DNA of 64,000 bases from Micromussa lordhowensis. Lineage: Eukaryota > Cnidaria > Anthozoa > Scleractinia > Lobophylliidae. The stretch spans positions 20,504,894-20,568,893 of the forward strand of contig OZ026604.1 of NCBI GenBank assembly GCA_964020085.1, in the 5' to 3' direction. Below the pieces are notes generated by a model. The model was not told where the DNA came from, did no database searches, and was given only the letters and a program-made list of their open reading frames with translations. Below are positions 10,692 to 22,769 of the stretch, piece after piece; within the stretch, counting starts at the first letter, position 1, and every line of letters starts with the position of its first letter. The position numbers and the translations under genes are program-made.

Positions 10692-11690
10692 ATGGAAGAC
10701 TACCGAGCGCCCATACTTGCCGAAATGTTCAACCGTACATTGTACTTCTACAAGAGGCGCCCAAATGTATGTTTTCTATGCAGCGCCTTCCAGTTTTGGA
10801 GAGGGCTCCCTTCAGAGCCCCAAATCATGTCCTTCTTTGCAGTCAAACTTCGGAAGAAATGGAAATGGACATCAGCTAGAGTCGGTTAGAACGGGCGTGC
10901 CACACGGAAAAATCAAGAGGGAATTGCAGGACGAAGTGCAGTCCTTCGTCTCTGAAAACGCAAGGCTGTGCGGTTCGCAATTTAGAGCTAATCCGTATTT
11001 TGGTGCGAGGTACCCCTGCCCTACTATGTGGTTCATTTCACGAAGATACCTACATGACTTAAAGACCTCTTCCTTTCCTAGTTCAAATCCTATCGCCACC
11101 AGACTGGAACAGCCAGATATATTTCTTGGGAAACCAAAAGGTTTATCTGGAGAAGGAAGAAAAATAAACAATGGGTGTTCAGGCAACACTTATTCGACGA
11201 GGAGAAGGCTTGGCAGCGACAGCGACAGCGAGCCGTTAAAAAAACTACCTGAGCCAAAAGCTGAACAGTTTCCAGAAGGACAAGCTATCAAGTCTGCCAA
11301 GAAAGGCCCAGAGTACCGGGAACGAAGAAGGAGAAACAACCTGTCGGCGAAGAAGTCCCGTGACGCGAGGAAGTTTCGAGAATTGCAACTTGAAAAGAAA
11401 CTGGTTTACATTGAGAATGAAAACATTCGCCCACGTTGGGAAATTTATGCCTGGCGGGAAGAAAATTTTCGCTTAAAAGGAATACTAAGCGCTAACTGCG
11501 ATGTTTTCAGCAAACAACAATCTCTAAAAGAAAAATCGTTATCAAATGAGAGATTGAGTACGACACCATCTTTTTGTTCCTGATATGTCAAATATCCAAG
11601 TTTCGCCGCCGAATATGGCGAGTCTTTTTCCTGTGGCGAACACTCGTACAAACCTTTTCCTCCTGACTTAATTGATCGGGGATTGTAAAT
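10692..11690 (+). pseudogene. PAR-type bZIP transcription factor, damaged copy 2
   Basis: The main open frame is 10717-11583 (288 residues). The likely ancestral ATG at 10692 opens a different frame, so the N-terminus is shifted. The bZIP is at about residues 200-270: YRERRRRNNLSAKKSRDARK, then IENENIRPRWEIY, where copy 1 has IRLRREI; the Pro in the zipper would break the helix. A premature TGA follows at 11581, while the related tail continues in another frame to about 11690. Compared with copy 1 it keeps about 230 bp of N-terminal region. It is a single exon. The gene class is known for circadian, neural and endoderm roles in animals, but this copy looks non-functional. Confidence 0.85.
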
Positions 11691-11753
11691 CATGTCAAGG
11701 GAAGGTGAAGTGTGATAGCTTTCGCCTTTTCTTGTATTAGTAGAAATTGCTTA

Positions 11754-12989
11754 GGCCCGGTTCGGACGCCGTACTTCACATGAGCCGAATCGAATTCAAA
11801 TTTAGGCCGACCCAAATTAATTAAGACCGGCTGAATTGATTTAGACGCCGATCTCAATTCCAGCCGAACTAAATTCAATAGGAGATAAAAGTGGATTTCG
11901 ATCAGCGCTGATACGTGCTGAACTCCCGTAAACATAGTAAACAGCAACCAAGCACGAATCAAAGCCATCTTTTGAAAAATATAAAATACAGAAGGAGCAG
12001 AAAAAGGCAAACTGCATCAGGTATTTACATGTAACAACTGCAAGAAGACAAGTGATAAATTGGTTCAGATGTCGTACGTCACATGAACTTTAATTTAAAC
12101 TTTTACAATACAATTTCAATTTCCAACCTTCTCGTATTCCTTGAAATACAACACAACTTGGGCAAAAAGCCCAATTGCAATATTCAGGTTAATTCTCAAA
12201 TGCAATGTTCACACAAAATTCAAACACAAGCATGAAACCTATGATGAATGCACATAAATTTTGTTGCTGCTTAACAAGGTGCCGCGGCAAGTTTACAAAA
12301 CTCCACATATCGGCTTCTTCTCTGCCCTTAAGATGCGCTGACGCACTACTTACTCTTTTGCGCATGCTCAGGTCTTCAAAATACATGAAAAAAATACATT
12401 AAATCAATTTATGCATTTGATTCGGTTCGTCTGAATCAAAGCCGCCCCACAGACGTTAATAGGGACCTTAAGCAATGACGACGGCGACGCCAAGGACGAC
12501 GTCTAGAAAAAATGAATTTATATTTTACCGTCGAATTTCGCACATGCCTAGATCTGTTCAGTTCGTCTATCGGTCTCAGAACTTGTAAAAGCTTACTATG
12601 TAATGCCAGCGTTCAATTCCAAAAGAAAATACGAAAAATAAGCCGCCGTCGCTCACGTTCTCCAAAATACCCAGAACTTGGTCATTTCACGTTGTCGTTT
12701 TGCAGAGGACGGCTAAGAAATGTACAAAGAATTATAACGCACATGCACAGCTATTGTTCCGCTCATTAAACCTTTTGTTTTGTGGCGTTCTCGTTGCCGT
12801 TGCCGTCGTGGTTTGCTTAAGGTCCCTATTATTATTTTAATAACTCCCGGCTGAGTCAGGCGTGAAGAATGGCTGAGCCGATCCGAATTCAATCAGCCGT
12901 TTCGAATTGATTCAGACGCCGTACTTCACATGAACTTAATTCATTGAATTCGATTCGGCTCATGTGAAGTACGGCGTCTGAACCGGGCC
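11754..12989. mobile_element. PIF/Harbinger-type non-autonomous element, TSD TTA
   Basis: Terminal inverted repeats of about 46 bp with one mismatch, starting GGCCCGGTTC and continuing ACGCCGTACTTCACATGAGC. TTA is duplicated at 11751-11753 and 12990-12992, as for Harbinger elements. Subterminal repeats with the word AGACGCCG recur at both ends. A second MITE is nested at 12462-12826. No transposase is seen. It has inserted just 3' of bZIP copy 2; the flanking repeat resumes at 13000. Confidence 0.9.
12462..12826. mobile_element. MITE nested inside the Harbinger element
   Basis: The inverted ends are GGGACCTTAAGCA plus a GACG/CGGCGACG-rich segment, with TA on each side (12460-12461, 12827-12828). 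A decayed relative lies at 28558-28862 in IRF-a. The ORF at 12512 is spurious. Confidence 0.8.
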
Positions 12990-12999
12990 TTAGTCATTT

Positions 13000-13490
13000 G
13001 CCCATAAATTTGAAGAAGGAAAATGGGACCGAGTATTATTGTCCTGCAAATATATCATTTTTCCAGTTAGTTGTTAATTATAAGTGTAGCTCTCCCAGCT
13101 TAAGTTATTTTAAAAGTTTCTAACAAGGGGTTTCTTTAAGTGGCTTCTTTTAGTAAAGGGATTATGTAATGATATTTCGAGTCATTTTTCTAACCCACAA
13201 AATGACTTTCAAATTTAAGAAAACTTCTAAATGATAATTAAATTCGGATAAGTAAGTGGAAGTTAAGATAATTTTCCTGTCCAGCGCTTGTGAAATGCTT
13301 TCCAAAGAGACCTCTCAGATCGAGACGTAATGTAGTTCGGGAGAGACCGCTGTTTTGGCCGGAGATATGCAAACTCTAGTAAATATTACACAGCACTGAA
13401 TTGTGGAATAAAGTATGCGAAAATTTGCACCGGAATTTTCTGAGCGAATTTTCTAACGAACAGAAAAGAAATATTTTAGCTGTGCTGCGG
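13000..13490 (-). repeat. Dispersed repeat unit, copy D (shortened)
   Basis: 13000-13250 is the reverse complement of about 3600-4090 without the MITE. From 13250 to 13490 it matches the reverse complement of about 70-290. It follows bZIP copy 2 at 3', so that gene is framed by same-orientation copies C and D. Confidence 0.7.
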
Positions 13491-13821
13491 TTTGAAAAGA
13501 CTTTCGAAAGAGATGTTCTTGATTAAATCGGTTCAGTACTTTGCAAGGAACGACTTTCAAGCGGGTTAGAATTATGAATGAGTCTTGGCGCCGCTTGGTT
13601 TTAAATTTACCCGTTAAACACCGTCTGCGAATTAGTGCACAAAAAAGACAGCGTGCAGTCTGTTTCTTTTCCTAGCGTTTTCTTTGCGTTTCTTACATCT
13701 ATCGAGCAGCAAGCGGCCAGCATGAAAAGCTACGAGCTGCGAGAAGCGTGGGTGCGGAGAAAAAGGAAAGAGAAAGAAGGGTTCTCTCCCGCCTGTCCCT
13801 CCCCTAATTTGTATAATATTA

Positions 13822-14283
13822 GACACCTTAAGATACCCCGATTTTCACGCACGAGTACGGCTAGCGCCATTTTGAATTCATTAAATGACCACGTGATCGT
13901 GTCCTTCCCGTAAAAGCTACACGTTTTCCCGGGGTAATCGGTGGTCTACCCGTATGTTAGCGCCGGGTGAAAATTGAGAAACGGATAAGTTTTTATGGTC
14001 TTTATCTTTGCTTATTAGACCACAATGGTATCCAGATGCTTACATAAACACTTGTTCTTCTGATTTCAAGCGTTTTGGGATCGATTATGAAAAAGCTTTT
14101 TTGAAGCACAAATGTGGAGAATTTTTTTTACTACAACCCAGTCTTTTGCGCAACATTTTTGCCCAGATTGTACCCGGTGTCACCCGGTGTATCTTAAGTT
14201 TGATTGGTATCCCGTGTAACCGAGTACGAGTACGGGTGATCTGACCCGTACCCGTACCCGGAACCGGGGTATCTTAAGGTCTC
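13822..14283. mobile_element. TA-flanked MITE
   Basis: Inverted ends GACACCTTAAGATACCCCG and CGGGGTATCTTAAGGTCTC (one mismatch), with TA on both sides. The inner sequence is rich in ACCCGTAC words. The end shares ACCTTAAG with the MITE at 12462, perhaps a related family. No coding. Confidence 0.75.
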
Positions 14284-14289
14284 TATTAA

Positions 14290-16500
14290 CTGAGTTACGC
14301 GGTCGGAGGATTTCAGGAACAAAAGCCGACTAGGCGTGGTCTATTTACAAATCATTGTCTGAGACCCCCAACGAACTACTAGGATCTGCGTAGTCACGTG
14401 TGATTGGTCTCCTCCGAACTCCTCCCTGCTAGTTTGTCCAAGAGAAAAAATTGTTTTTTAATCTACCCACTGGCTTTGGAAAGCTCTTAATATTTCAGTA
14501 ATCGCGGACCGGTGACATCGGAAATGTCAAACCCCATGATTCAAGCGCTGTTGTTGTTATCCGGCAGTTGCGATCGATAACGGAGGACCAAGTTCGGTAC
14601 TCCAAGCCTTCGTATTCCACCTGTTTCTATTACAAACAGAGATCATTCAGCAGGTTACAAATGGTTTGTTAATTGTGTTACATTACACGGACTCCTACAG
14701 TTCGCCACATTTGCACGTTTTCCGTTCTTTCTTGAATTTCGGTCTCTCGACCCTGTTATGCTGCGCACTTGTTTGTGAAGGGCATTTTTATGCTGTGTTA
14801 TTAGGAGAACTTTTCATCGGAGTAGAGCCGTTTGACCGTTTGACCATTTGGCATGAATGGTTTCCGTTCTGTCGCTTTGTATTTTTTAACACTTTCGCAA
14901 TCGCGGGAGTACTGCCGAATAACTGATTGGTCTATGGCATGATATAAATGTGTGTATTAAATAATAATAATAGATCGGAATGAGCATAAGACGAAGCACT
15001 TGATATTACAGGTGCGTTACAGATGTTTTTTTCATACACGTTCACTTGCTACCTCCCGTTTTTCGTGCTGTATTAGAACACTTCACTTCATGGTTTATAA
15101 AACTACAAAGCTCGTTTTAAAATTTTTAGTTACGTATACGTGGTTTCTCGATGCATTGATGCTGGAACAGAAATAAAAAAACTCCAATTGCTGGTGTTTA
15201 GTGATACGTTCTCAACTAGGATGCATGTAGATTTTTGCTATTTTAATTATTTTACCGTCTTCTCCTTAGTTTTTAGTTGAAAAATATTAATGATTAGCAA
15301 AAGCTATTATAGATATCGAGTTTGTATGTTGGGGATATAATACGCGCTCTAATTAGCTAGTTGTAGGACATTATTTTCCCGTAGCCCCCACGGGCCTGGG
15401 CCTGCAAAAACAAAGCAAAAAGCCATAAAATAAACAACTGATTAACCCCGATCGAACGTTCGGTCTTTAGAAGAAAATCTCAGAATTCATCCTTGCCGTA
15501 TTAGCATCGCTATCTCCTTGAGGTTTTTGCCGTAAAGATCTCACTCTCGGTTAATAAGTAGTTAGTAACACACCCCTATTGCCTGACGCCAGCTACAGAC
15601 AACTGAGGACAGCTACCCCATTTCTAATTTTCTTTCCTTTTATAGCAGCATGTTTTTGGCACGAGGGTACATAAAAAGACACGAGAACGGTACTCTTGCT
15701 TCTCGAACTCATTAATAATTCATCAAGTTAAAAAAAGAACTCATGACCGTGACGTTGCTTGGATAGCAGATCAATAGACCATTTTGCAATTGTCTGCTCG
15801 GTGATCTCGCCTTTGAATGGCAGCAAGGCTGGAGGTGACCTTTCTTTGATACAGACTTCTCATCTTTTGTCATGTAATGCACCTTGTTAGCATGCATTAG
15901 AACAACTTGATTTACACAACAAAAGCAGTGAGGTCCGTATCAAAACACGGTCACCTGGTCACCTCCAACCTCGAGGCCATCGAAACGCCAGGTGGATGAG
16001 CAGTCAATTGGTCTATTAACATAGAAGTTTTATAATTTTATTTCTCCATGTTCTCCTTAGTTTTAGTTCCGATGAGAAGACATATCCAACACTCAAAAAA
16101 GCGGTTGCCCCAATTTCCAGACACTTTGAAGTTCGTCTAAAAACACTCCGTGGCGCGTCGCATTTTGAACTCCCTTCTAGGTGTCTTCAGTGATCAAACA
16201 CGGTCTTTCGCGTTTGCTGTAAAATATCAAACACGAGTGGCAGTGTTTCATCGCGATATCCAAACAACGAGAAAAGAGTGGAAAATACGACGCGCAGCGG
16301 AGTATTCTTGACGAAATTCGAGGTGTTTGGATCGCCGAGAAACACTGTCTCGAGTGTTTGATATATCTTCGCAATCCAAACTAAAACTAAGGAAAGACGG
16401 AGAAGCGAAATCGTCCAAATCTATGCTAATTCAGACCGGGTATCCAAACCACCATCACGGGCATGATTTGCTTTGTTTTAACTTGATGAATTATTCTGAG
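14290..16500. other. No gene seen; diverged repeats
   Basis: 14560-14870 is a diverged relative of 18180-18350 (shared words GGTCTCTCGA, TGTTATTAGGAG, GAGCCGTT). Weak inverted ends lie at about 15770-15795 and 15990-16018 (CAATAGACCATTTTGCAATTG against CAGTCAATTGGTCTATT), suggesting an old MITE. I see no splice-framed coding sequence. Confidence 0.5.
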
Positions 16501-16511
16501 TTTGAGAAATA

Positions 16512-19293
16512 TTACTTGGTCACACAATAGCGAAGCTGGCAATGACCCGGATCCATAAGATTATAAACAAAGAACAGTCCACAGTTCCTGATTTGAACTG
16601 TTACCGCCCAGTTACAACAACTGCTACCCCAATGAAAACACACTGTCCGGCTGACCACTCCTTCTTGGAGGGTAGGGTGGGCGCCATTTAACCAGCCGGT
16701 GGCATCCGTATTGCACATGCGTTTTGTAACACAATAGGTGGGCATTTTGGAGCCCGCAGTGCCGTTAAAGCGGTACCATCCAGGAACTAGTGTAACGCGG
16801 TCACATTTGTATGTCGACTGTTCTCTGGGAAATGATACACTGCGGTCCGCTTCGGTGTCGACTGTGTAATTACTGCACTCTGAGCCTGTGAGGAGAGCAA
16901 AGTCAATGCATTCTTTGTAAAAATAAGTATGTCTGGTAATAATGTACGGGAAATGACAAGAGCTCAACATAATATTGGGATGGCTGTAACCTATTTCAAT
17001 TCTGTTCACATGAATTTTACATCATCACAAGTGCTTGTGTATATGCGAATCTCTAGTGGAAATGCACACTTGTGAAAAACGTAAACTTACCGAGGCCGAG
17101 CTCGCAACGCATGCCTGTTAATGATGCTGCACATGCGCATCTAAAGCCATTGATCACATCAGTGCATGTACCTCCGTTTAGACATGGACTGCTTGCGCAC
17201 TCGTCTATATCTGCATCATTAGACAAATAAAATTGTTTAGAGCGGTTTCCATTTCATTTCTACACGACTTGCTTAAAAGACTCGCCCTACTGTTTTGTAC
17301 AATCTCAAGTAAAACCAAACCTAATGTCGAGTAGCGTGACGACCCTAATAACGGCTGCGGAGGAGACTAAATGTCGAGTCACTCGCACTCATTTTCCCGC
17401 GGTTTGCGTCAGCTACATGTAGTTACTTCAAGTTTTGATTGGTTTACTAGATTTTCTGTGTCCTTTTGTGATTGGCTAGAGTGATTACTTTGGTTTTGGT
17501 TTTGGTTTAACGACACGTGATCAAAAACTGCTCTATCTTCTACTCACTGCTTTTATTAAAACTCGTGCGGTCTTTCTCTTTCACAATAACCACACTAATT
17601 ATTGACACAAAATAGACAAAAAGCTCTCATTACTTACCGAATTCACAGTGACTTCCGAAGTATCCTGGCGAACAACGACAAGTATACTGTCCCTCCCCCT
17701 GATAGTCGCAGGCTCCGCCATTTTGGCATGGATTTACAGTGCACTCTACAACCGCTGGGTGGAGAAAACACACAATCAATAAATCAGCGTAGATTTTCGT
17801 GCAAGAGACGACTGTGATGCGAAGAGAGGGACTCTTAGAGCAAGTCCTTAATAATCACAAGGAAGCAATTTAATTTCGGAACAGGAGAATTTTGAGTGTC
17901 GTACTCACATCGCTTCTGTTTCTTTCCTACATTGAAATACGCAAATCAAACTCAGAAGTCCTTTTAATTCATGTAAAACTAGTTTCTAACCTGTTCCAGG
18001 CCGGCTCTCAGTAGTTGGGGACGAGCGAAAAAAAAGGGGGCTTGGGGGAGAAACAACGAGGAAGATTAAGGCGAGAAAGGGAGGAGAGAGAGAGAGAGCC
18101 TGTAAGAATTTTTCCGCTCACGTTTGGTTTAATGAGGTGTCGAAAACTAAAAATGTCAACTTGTCAATTAGCTGGAAATGTTCTACTATTGCTTGCTATT
18201 GCCTACACGACTCCTGCGGTTCGTGACATTTTTACATTAACTGCTCTCTTTTCGGTCTCTCGAATTTCCTTTGCTTTACTGGTGTTTATGGAGGGCACTT
18301 TATGTTGCGTTATTAGGAGGAATTTTAAGTAGGGGTGAGCCGTTAGACTGTACTGTAGCTAAGTTTTAGAGGTCATAGGTTTGCCTGCTGTTATCGTCAT
18401 GTCGCTTTGCCGAATTTAACACCTCTCAATTAAATTTGCTATAATATTAATAATAATAATAATAATAATAATATTTATTCACTTACTTATCATATTAGCT
18501 ACATGCTAATATGATCGCCGGCGCGTAACAAATTAATCTAAATACCATACAAAACCTCCTAAAATTCACATAAAAACGAAAATTAACGATATTAATAATC
18601 TAGTCTAAAATTTAAATTTAAATCTAAACTTTAAAATTAACCTAAATAATCCAAAAATGCTTCCTCAAATAGATGCGTCTTTCATTTAGATTTGAAAATA
18701 TCAATAGCACTAACAATAGTTCAATATCCGATCTAATGGAATAATTATCCCTTGGCTTAATAGTGATTAAATCTCTGATGTAGACGGGCGCAACGCTATG
18801 GATAGCTTTATAAGCGATAACGAAAATCTTGAAAATTATCCGAAAGCGGAATGGTAGCCAATGCAACTTAACGAGAACGGGAGAAATGTGATCAAAGCGC
18901 GTGGCATTACAAATAAGGCTCGCTGCGGTGTTCTGAACAGGATTACGTATGCACTGTTACTATAGAGCGGGTTTCAATTGAGTGTCGTAATACCAAAACC
19001 AAACCAACTAGACACTGATAAGACTACTCAGCCAATTTCAAGCAGTAGTAAAACCAAAACCAAATCTAAAGTAATTGTCTACTTAGATCATTTGGTTTAT
19101 CAACTGGGAATTGGCCACCGTAAAGAGATTCGGAAGCTGAGTCAGACGTTTCGAGCGTTAGCCCTTCGTCGGAGTGAATACAGCGATTCGCTCGGACGAA
19201 GGGCTAACGCTCGAAACGTCAGCTTCCGAATCTCTTTACGGTGGCCAATTCACATTATCAATCCAGTTTATAAAACCAAATGATCTTGTAATA

Positions 19294-19330
<37 letters not shown>

Positions 19331-20370
19331 TGCCCCCTTTATTCGTTAATTGTCTAATTACATTCGGCACTCAATTCTATGAGTTAACGTGTTTACATCT
19401 TTGTTGCCACCCAATTCAAATCACGTGCTGATTCATTTGGAAGTTACAATTGTACAATTTGCCACTCGCAACAGATTGCATGGGAATATACACAAACATG
19501 ACAATTGTAACCTCCCAAATGAATCATCTTTATAGGAAGGGTGACTTGAAACGTACTCCAATATATAGGTTGTAAATTTTGAGCAGCGATTCTTACCTGC
19601 CTTTTCCATATCACAGTAAACCCCAACAGGCTGGCCCCCAGATCCCTTTGAAAGCAGCCAATATCGACCGGTGGGTGCCTGTCCTTCAGATGCGTTCTTT
19701 ATTTCCTGGCACGATTCGGCCGGGAGTGCAGGACTGGAACCGAGATAAGCTGTCGAATGAACGAGTCAGTTAGTTACTTTTAAGTTTGAAATCTTTCGAG
19801 TTCTAACATTAAATTTGTGTTCTTCTCTCAAGCAAAGTGTAAGGCACTTTTGGGACAACTTGGTAATTAATTACTTATTAATTACTTATTAGACCTTACA
19901 GAGCGATAGCGAGGTCAATAAGGCAGTTTCGAGGTTTGAGATTTTCCCATAAACATTGAACGCTCGAGGTTAATAAGTTGTTTATTATGTAGCTATTCAC
20001 TTTTTGTTTTTGCAGGCCTGTAATCGGCCCGTGGGGATTACGGGAGAATAAGCCAATCAGAGCGCTTATATCGGACTTATAACAAGCCATAAATATAAGC
20101 GCTCTGATTGGCTTATTCTCGTATACTTTCTTCTCAGTGGAAAATTCGTAAGATGAAGCAGAATTGTCGCTAATATGATTAAGGCTAATAATATGTTCCG
20201 TTCAAAACCAATATGTGCATAACAGGCTTACATGTGAATCTGATGTGGCATAAATTTGATGCTTTAAATGCACTTCAGCTTTAAGCGCAAATATTGCCGG
20301 TTTTCACATGACGTCACTAAAATTCAAACTACAAAACTCTGTTGCAAAGCCATGTTGGTGCCCATCCGGA

Positions 20371-20402
<32 letters not shown>

Positions 20403-22762
20403 ATATAAATCTGGGTAAAAAATTTCTCCGCATATCTTGCATGAGAAAAAATTATTGTGACCTGAATCTTGCCGAGAGCCTTTGCAAACTACCCTTCTTT
20501 CTTTTCTCAGATTCTGGATTTAATCTATTGAACGGTTTTGATTTTTATTTTGAATGGCGTGACACTGAAAACCAGCAATACAGCAGACCATTCGCAAAAA
20601 CTGCGGCGTTAATGGAACGGACTTAGAAAAAGAATACTCAGTTCGTAAGGCCCAAAAAAATAAAAGTCGCAGAATCCCCTATGAAGCCATACCAGATATG
20701 AAAAAAGTTACAAAACCTACTTTACAAAAGTGTCTAAAAGTTTAAAATTTTGACATGATAACGTAGGTAAGGTTAAGTCTGCATACGAACCAAGTGCCTC
20801 ATCAGGTAGTTGCCTACCCCAGTTTCAATCGCATGACGCGAGTAGGACTATTTCTACTCCCACTGGAGGAGAGGCTAGTCCGTCGCAGAGTCATCCCCCC
20901 AGCATTGTTCGGAGGTACCCATTTATACAACTGGGTGGAGAGAGGCACTTTGAGGGTCTCTTACCCAAGAACACAACACCATGTGCCCGGCCAGGGCGAG
21001 CACACTAGAGAGCACCACGCCTCCACCACGGGCCTGACAATAACGCAAGTCGAAAAATCGTAAAATTTGTAGAAAGAATCGTTAAAGATGAGTTCCGACT
21101 TGATGGAATGCGAATCGATGTTATTCGTTACGAACCACATACCTTATCTTTGAGGCTTTTCAATTGTTTTGTTTTCCCAACGGCTTCATTGATTTTTACA
21201 GCCGCGAAGTTGTTTCATCAAGTGGTATGAGAAAGAACGAAGCATGAAGCTTCGACCTCTTCGCATCCATCATGGCGGTTGTTTTGAAACTTTGAATTTG
21301 CTTCATGTAAGTAGTTGCGAAATGTTTATATTTTGTGATGTCTCACATGGATTGGAAATCATCTTTAAAACGTTAACGGTAGTATTTGTGGCCATATTCA
21401 ATCTTCTAGATGATATTATGTTGCAATAAAAGCTTTCATTACAATACTTGCTACGCAACAGCAAAATCGTTCAAAATGATAATACATACGTTCAAAATTG
21501 CTCCTTAATAAATGCAGTGAGCTCGTTACATGCAACAGCGGGGGCGATGCAATAGGCCCTCTCAGAGTTGCCCGTTTGAAACGGTGTCAAAAGGAGTCTT
21601 TGTACGAAAAAATGAAAATGTGCCACAGGCTCATTCTCATGCAAATCAAACTCATCTTCATATCAAAGGTTTTTCACGATGACTCGTTTTAAAATAGAGG
21701 CACTAGGTAAGATGGAAATGGCCCATTGTCAACTTATCAATAATATTTCCACCTCCCGACACTTCTTGATTGTATTTCTTTTCACCAACACATGAGCACT
21801 TTCAGTGATAGCGAACTGCAGTCAAACACAGCTGAAGTAACTAACACGTAGATATTTGAAGTGATCACTGACAACGATGATTCGATTATTCATTTTAACT
21901 GTGAAATTGCCCAAAAAATTCAAATGTAAACAGTTTCCCACGAAATTAAAAACTTCCCATATTGGCGGAGTCTGCATGTTTGCCTTTTATCAGGTCAAAT
22001 GACACGCTGTGTTCATTAGGGATGCGTGCTGAATTATTGGAAATTGGCAAATTATAATAAAACGCAGCTAAACGAAAAAAATGGCACTGAAGATAAACTG
22101 AATGGTGGTCAACTTTGTAGAATCCTCTTTTATTAACATCGAAAATAAATTTGATAAATTTCACTTTGCGCGCAAGAGAACCTTCAAATTAAAAACGTTC
22201 TCATTGTGTTTTGTTTTATTTCGGTCAATTGCGAGTTTTGTTAGCATATGCTTATATAGACAGGGCAATTACCATACAGTTTCCGATAAGTCGATACATG
22301 AGCTGGATAGAAGTCTTACACAAAAAAAAAAAAACTTTCGTGGAAAAACTTCATTGTAGAGTCCCTCTATGATATACTCAAGTTTGAGCAGTAAAATGAA
22401 ATATTGAATTGCTTTTGTTGTTGAAATTTTTGTTTCAACTTACCTCGGAATGGATTGTCCAAGTAAAAGGCATTTGAATCAGGTACCATATTGGAAGGCC
22501 TCACAGAACGTGTTCGGTTGTTCAGTTTACACATATTTCTATCTCTATAAAAGTTGATGCTCTGGCATACAGGGTCTTCTTTACACATGTAATAACACAC
22601 AAACATGTCCTTCGCAGAAACTGATTTGTAGCTCTGCTTCGAGAGAGAGATTCCTTGCACAGATGTGACACATCTTTCGCCAAGCAAACCACTGCTAGAG
22701 ACGAGCCGAAACAACAAAATTTGACAAAATAAAGGCAGTCCTGCATGGAAGTGTGTATGCAA
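16512..22762 (-). CDS. Secreted PAN/fibrinogen-like/EGF/EGF/D8C protein
   Basis: Five exons joined by GT/AG sites, all introns phase 1: 22762-22444, 19749-19597, 17754-17638, 17210-17091, 16885-16512. The sum is 1083 bases, exactly 361 codons. Exon 1 has a hydrophobic leader ([17 protein letters not shown]) and a PAN/apple-like Cys pattern ([27 protein letters not shown]). Exon 2 resembles the start of fibrinogen-related domains ([19 protein letters not shown]). Exon 3 is a six-Cys EGF ([11 protein letters not shown]). Exon 4 is a calcium-binding type EGF ([16 protein letters not shown]). Exon 5 is a D8C domain as in uromodulin and OIT3 ([27 protein letters not shown]). Likely a secreted or matrix/adhesion protein. 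An acceptor-like CTCTGCAG just upstream leaves the first exon start uncertain; a 5' exon may exist. Confidence 0.88.
17325..17371. mobile_element. Solo end of the GTCTCCTCCGCAG MITE
   Basis: Matches the right end of the full copy at 31246-31350 (GACCCTAATAACGGCTGCGG then AGGAGAC). It sits in the intron between the two EGF exons. Confidence 0.75.
18442..18475. repeat. (TAA)n microsatellite
   Basis: About ten TAA/TAATAA units in an intron of the D8C gene. Confidence 0.9.
18645..18966 (-). mobile_element. LINE reverse-transcriptase C-terminal fragment
   Basis: The minus strand reads [20 protein letters not shown] then [18 protein letters not shown] and [17 protein letters not shown]. This is the familiar post-RT segment of CR1/L2-like LINEs (pattern LHWLPVxYRIxFKI). 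Frame is open from 18866 to 18642. 5'-truncated, in an intron. Confidence 0.75.
19109..19250. repeat. Long hairpin with hammerhead-like cores (Penelope-type end?)
   Basis: Two arms of about 60 bp begin AATTGGCCACCG and run to the centre at about 19180. The left arm has a four-base extra GTCA. Each arm, read outward, contains GACGAAGGGCTAACGCTC followed by GAAACGTC, which is close to the hammerhead pattern CUGANGA/stem II/GAAAC/GUC. U4 of the core is changed in both arms, so these are relics at best. Confidence 0.6.
20044..20120. repeat. Inverted repeat, 28-bp arms
   Basis: GAGAATAAGCCAATCAGAGC at 20044 is mirrored by its complement ending at 20120; arms run 20044-20071 and 20093-20120. Probably a MITE remnant. 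It lies in the first intron of the D8C gene. Confidence 0.8.
20349..20386. repeat. Perfect 38-bp palindrome
   Basis: GCCATGTTGGTGCCCATCC followed at once by its exact complement, with no loop. Center between 20367 and 20368. Confidence 0.95.
20780..21040 (-). mobile_element. SINE/LINE-tail-like repeat
   Basis: Read on the minus strand it contains CTTGGGTAAGAGACCC, then CAGTTGTATAAATGGGTACC and GACGGACTAGCC. These parallel the element at 46207-46530 (AAATGGGTACTGG, GATGGACTAGC). A tRNA-like head is not clear. Old copy. Confidence 0.55.
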
Positions 22763-22769
22763 TAACCTT

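Noticed and set aside
18015..18332. 105-residue ORF with a hydrophobic segment
   Set aside because: A diverged copy of the repeat at 14.6-14.9 kb in which the frame is not conserved.
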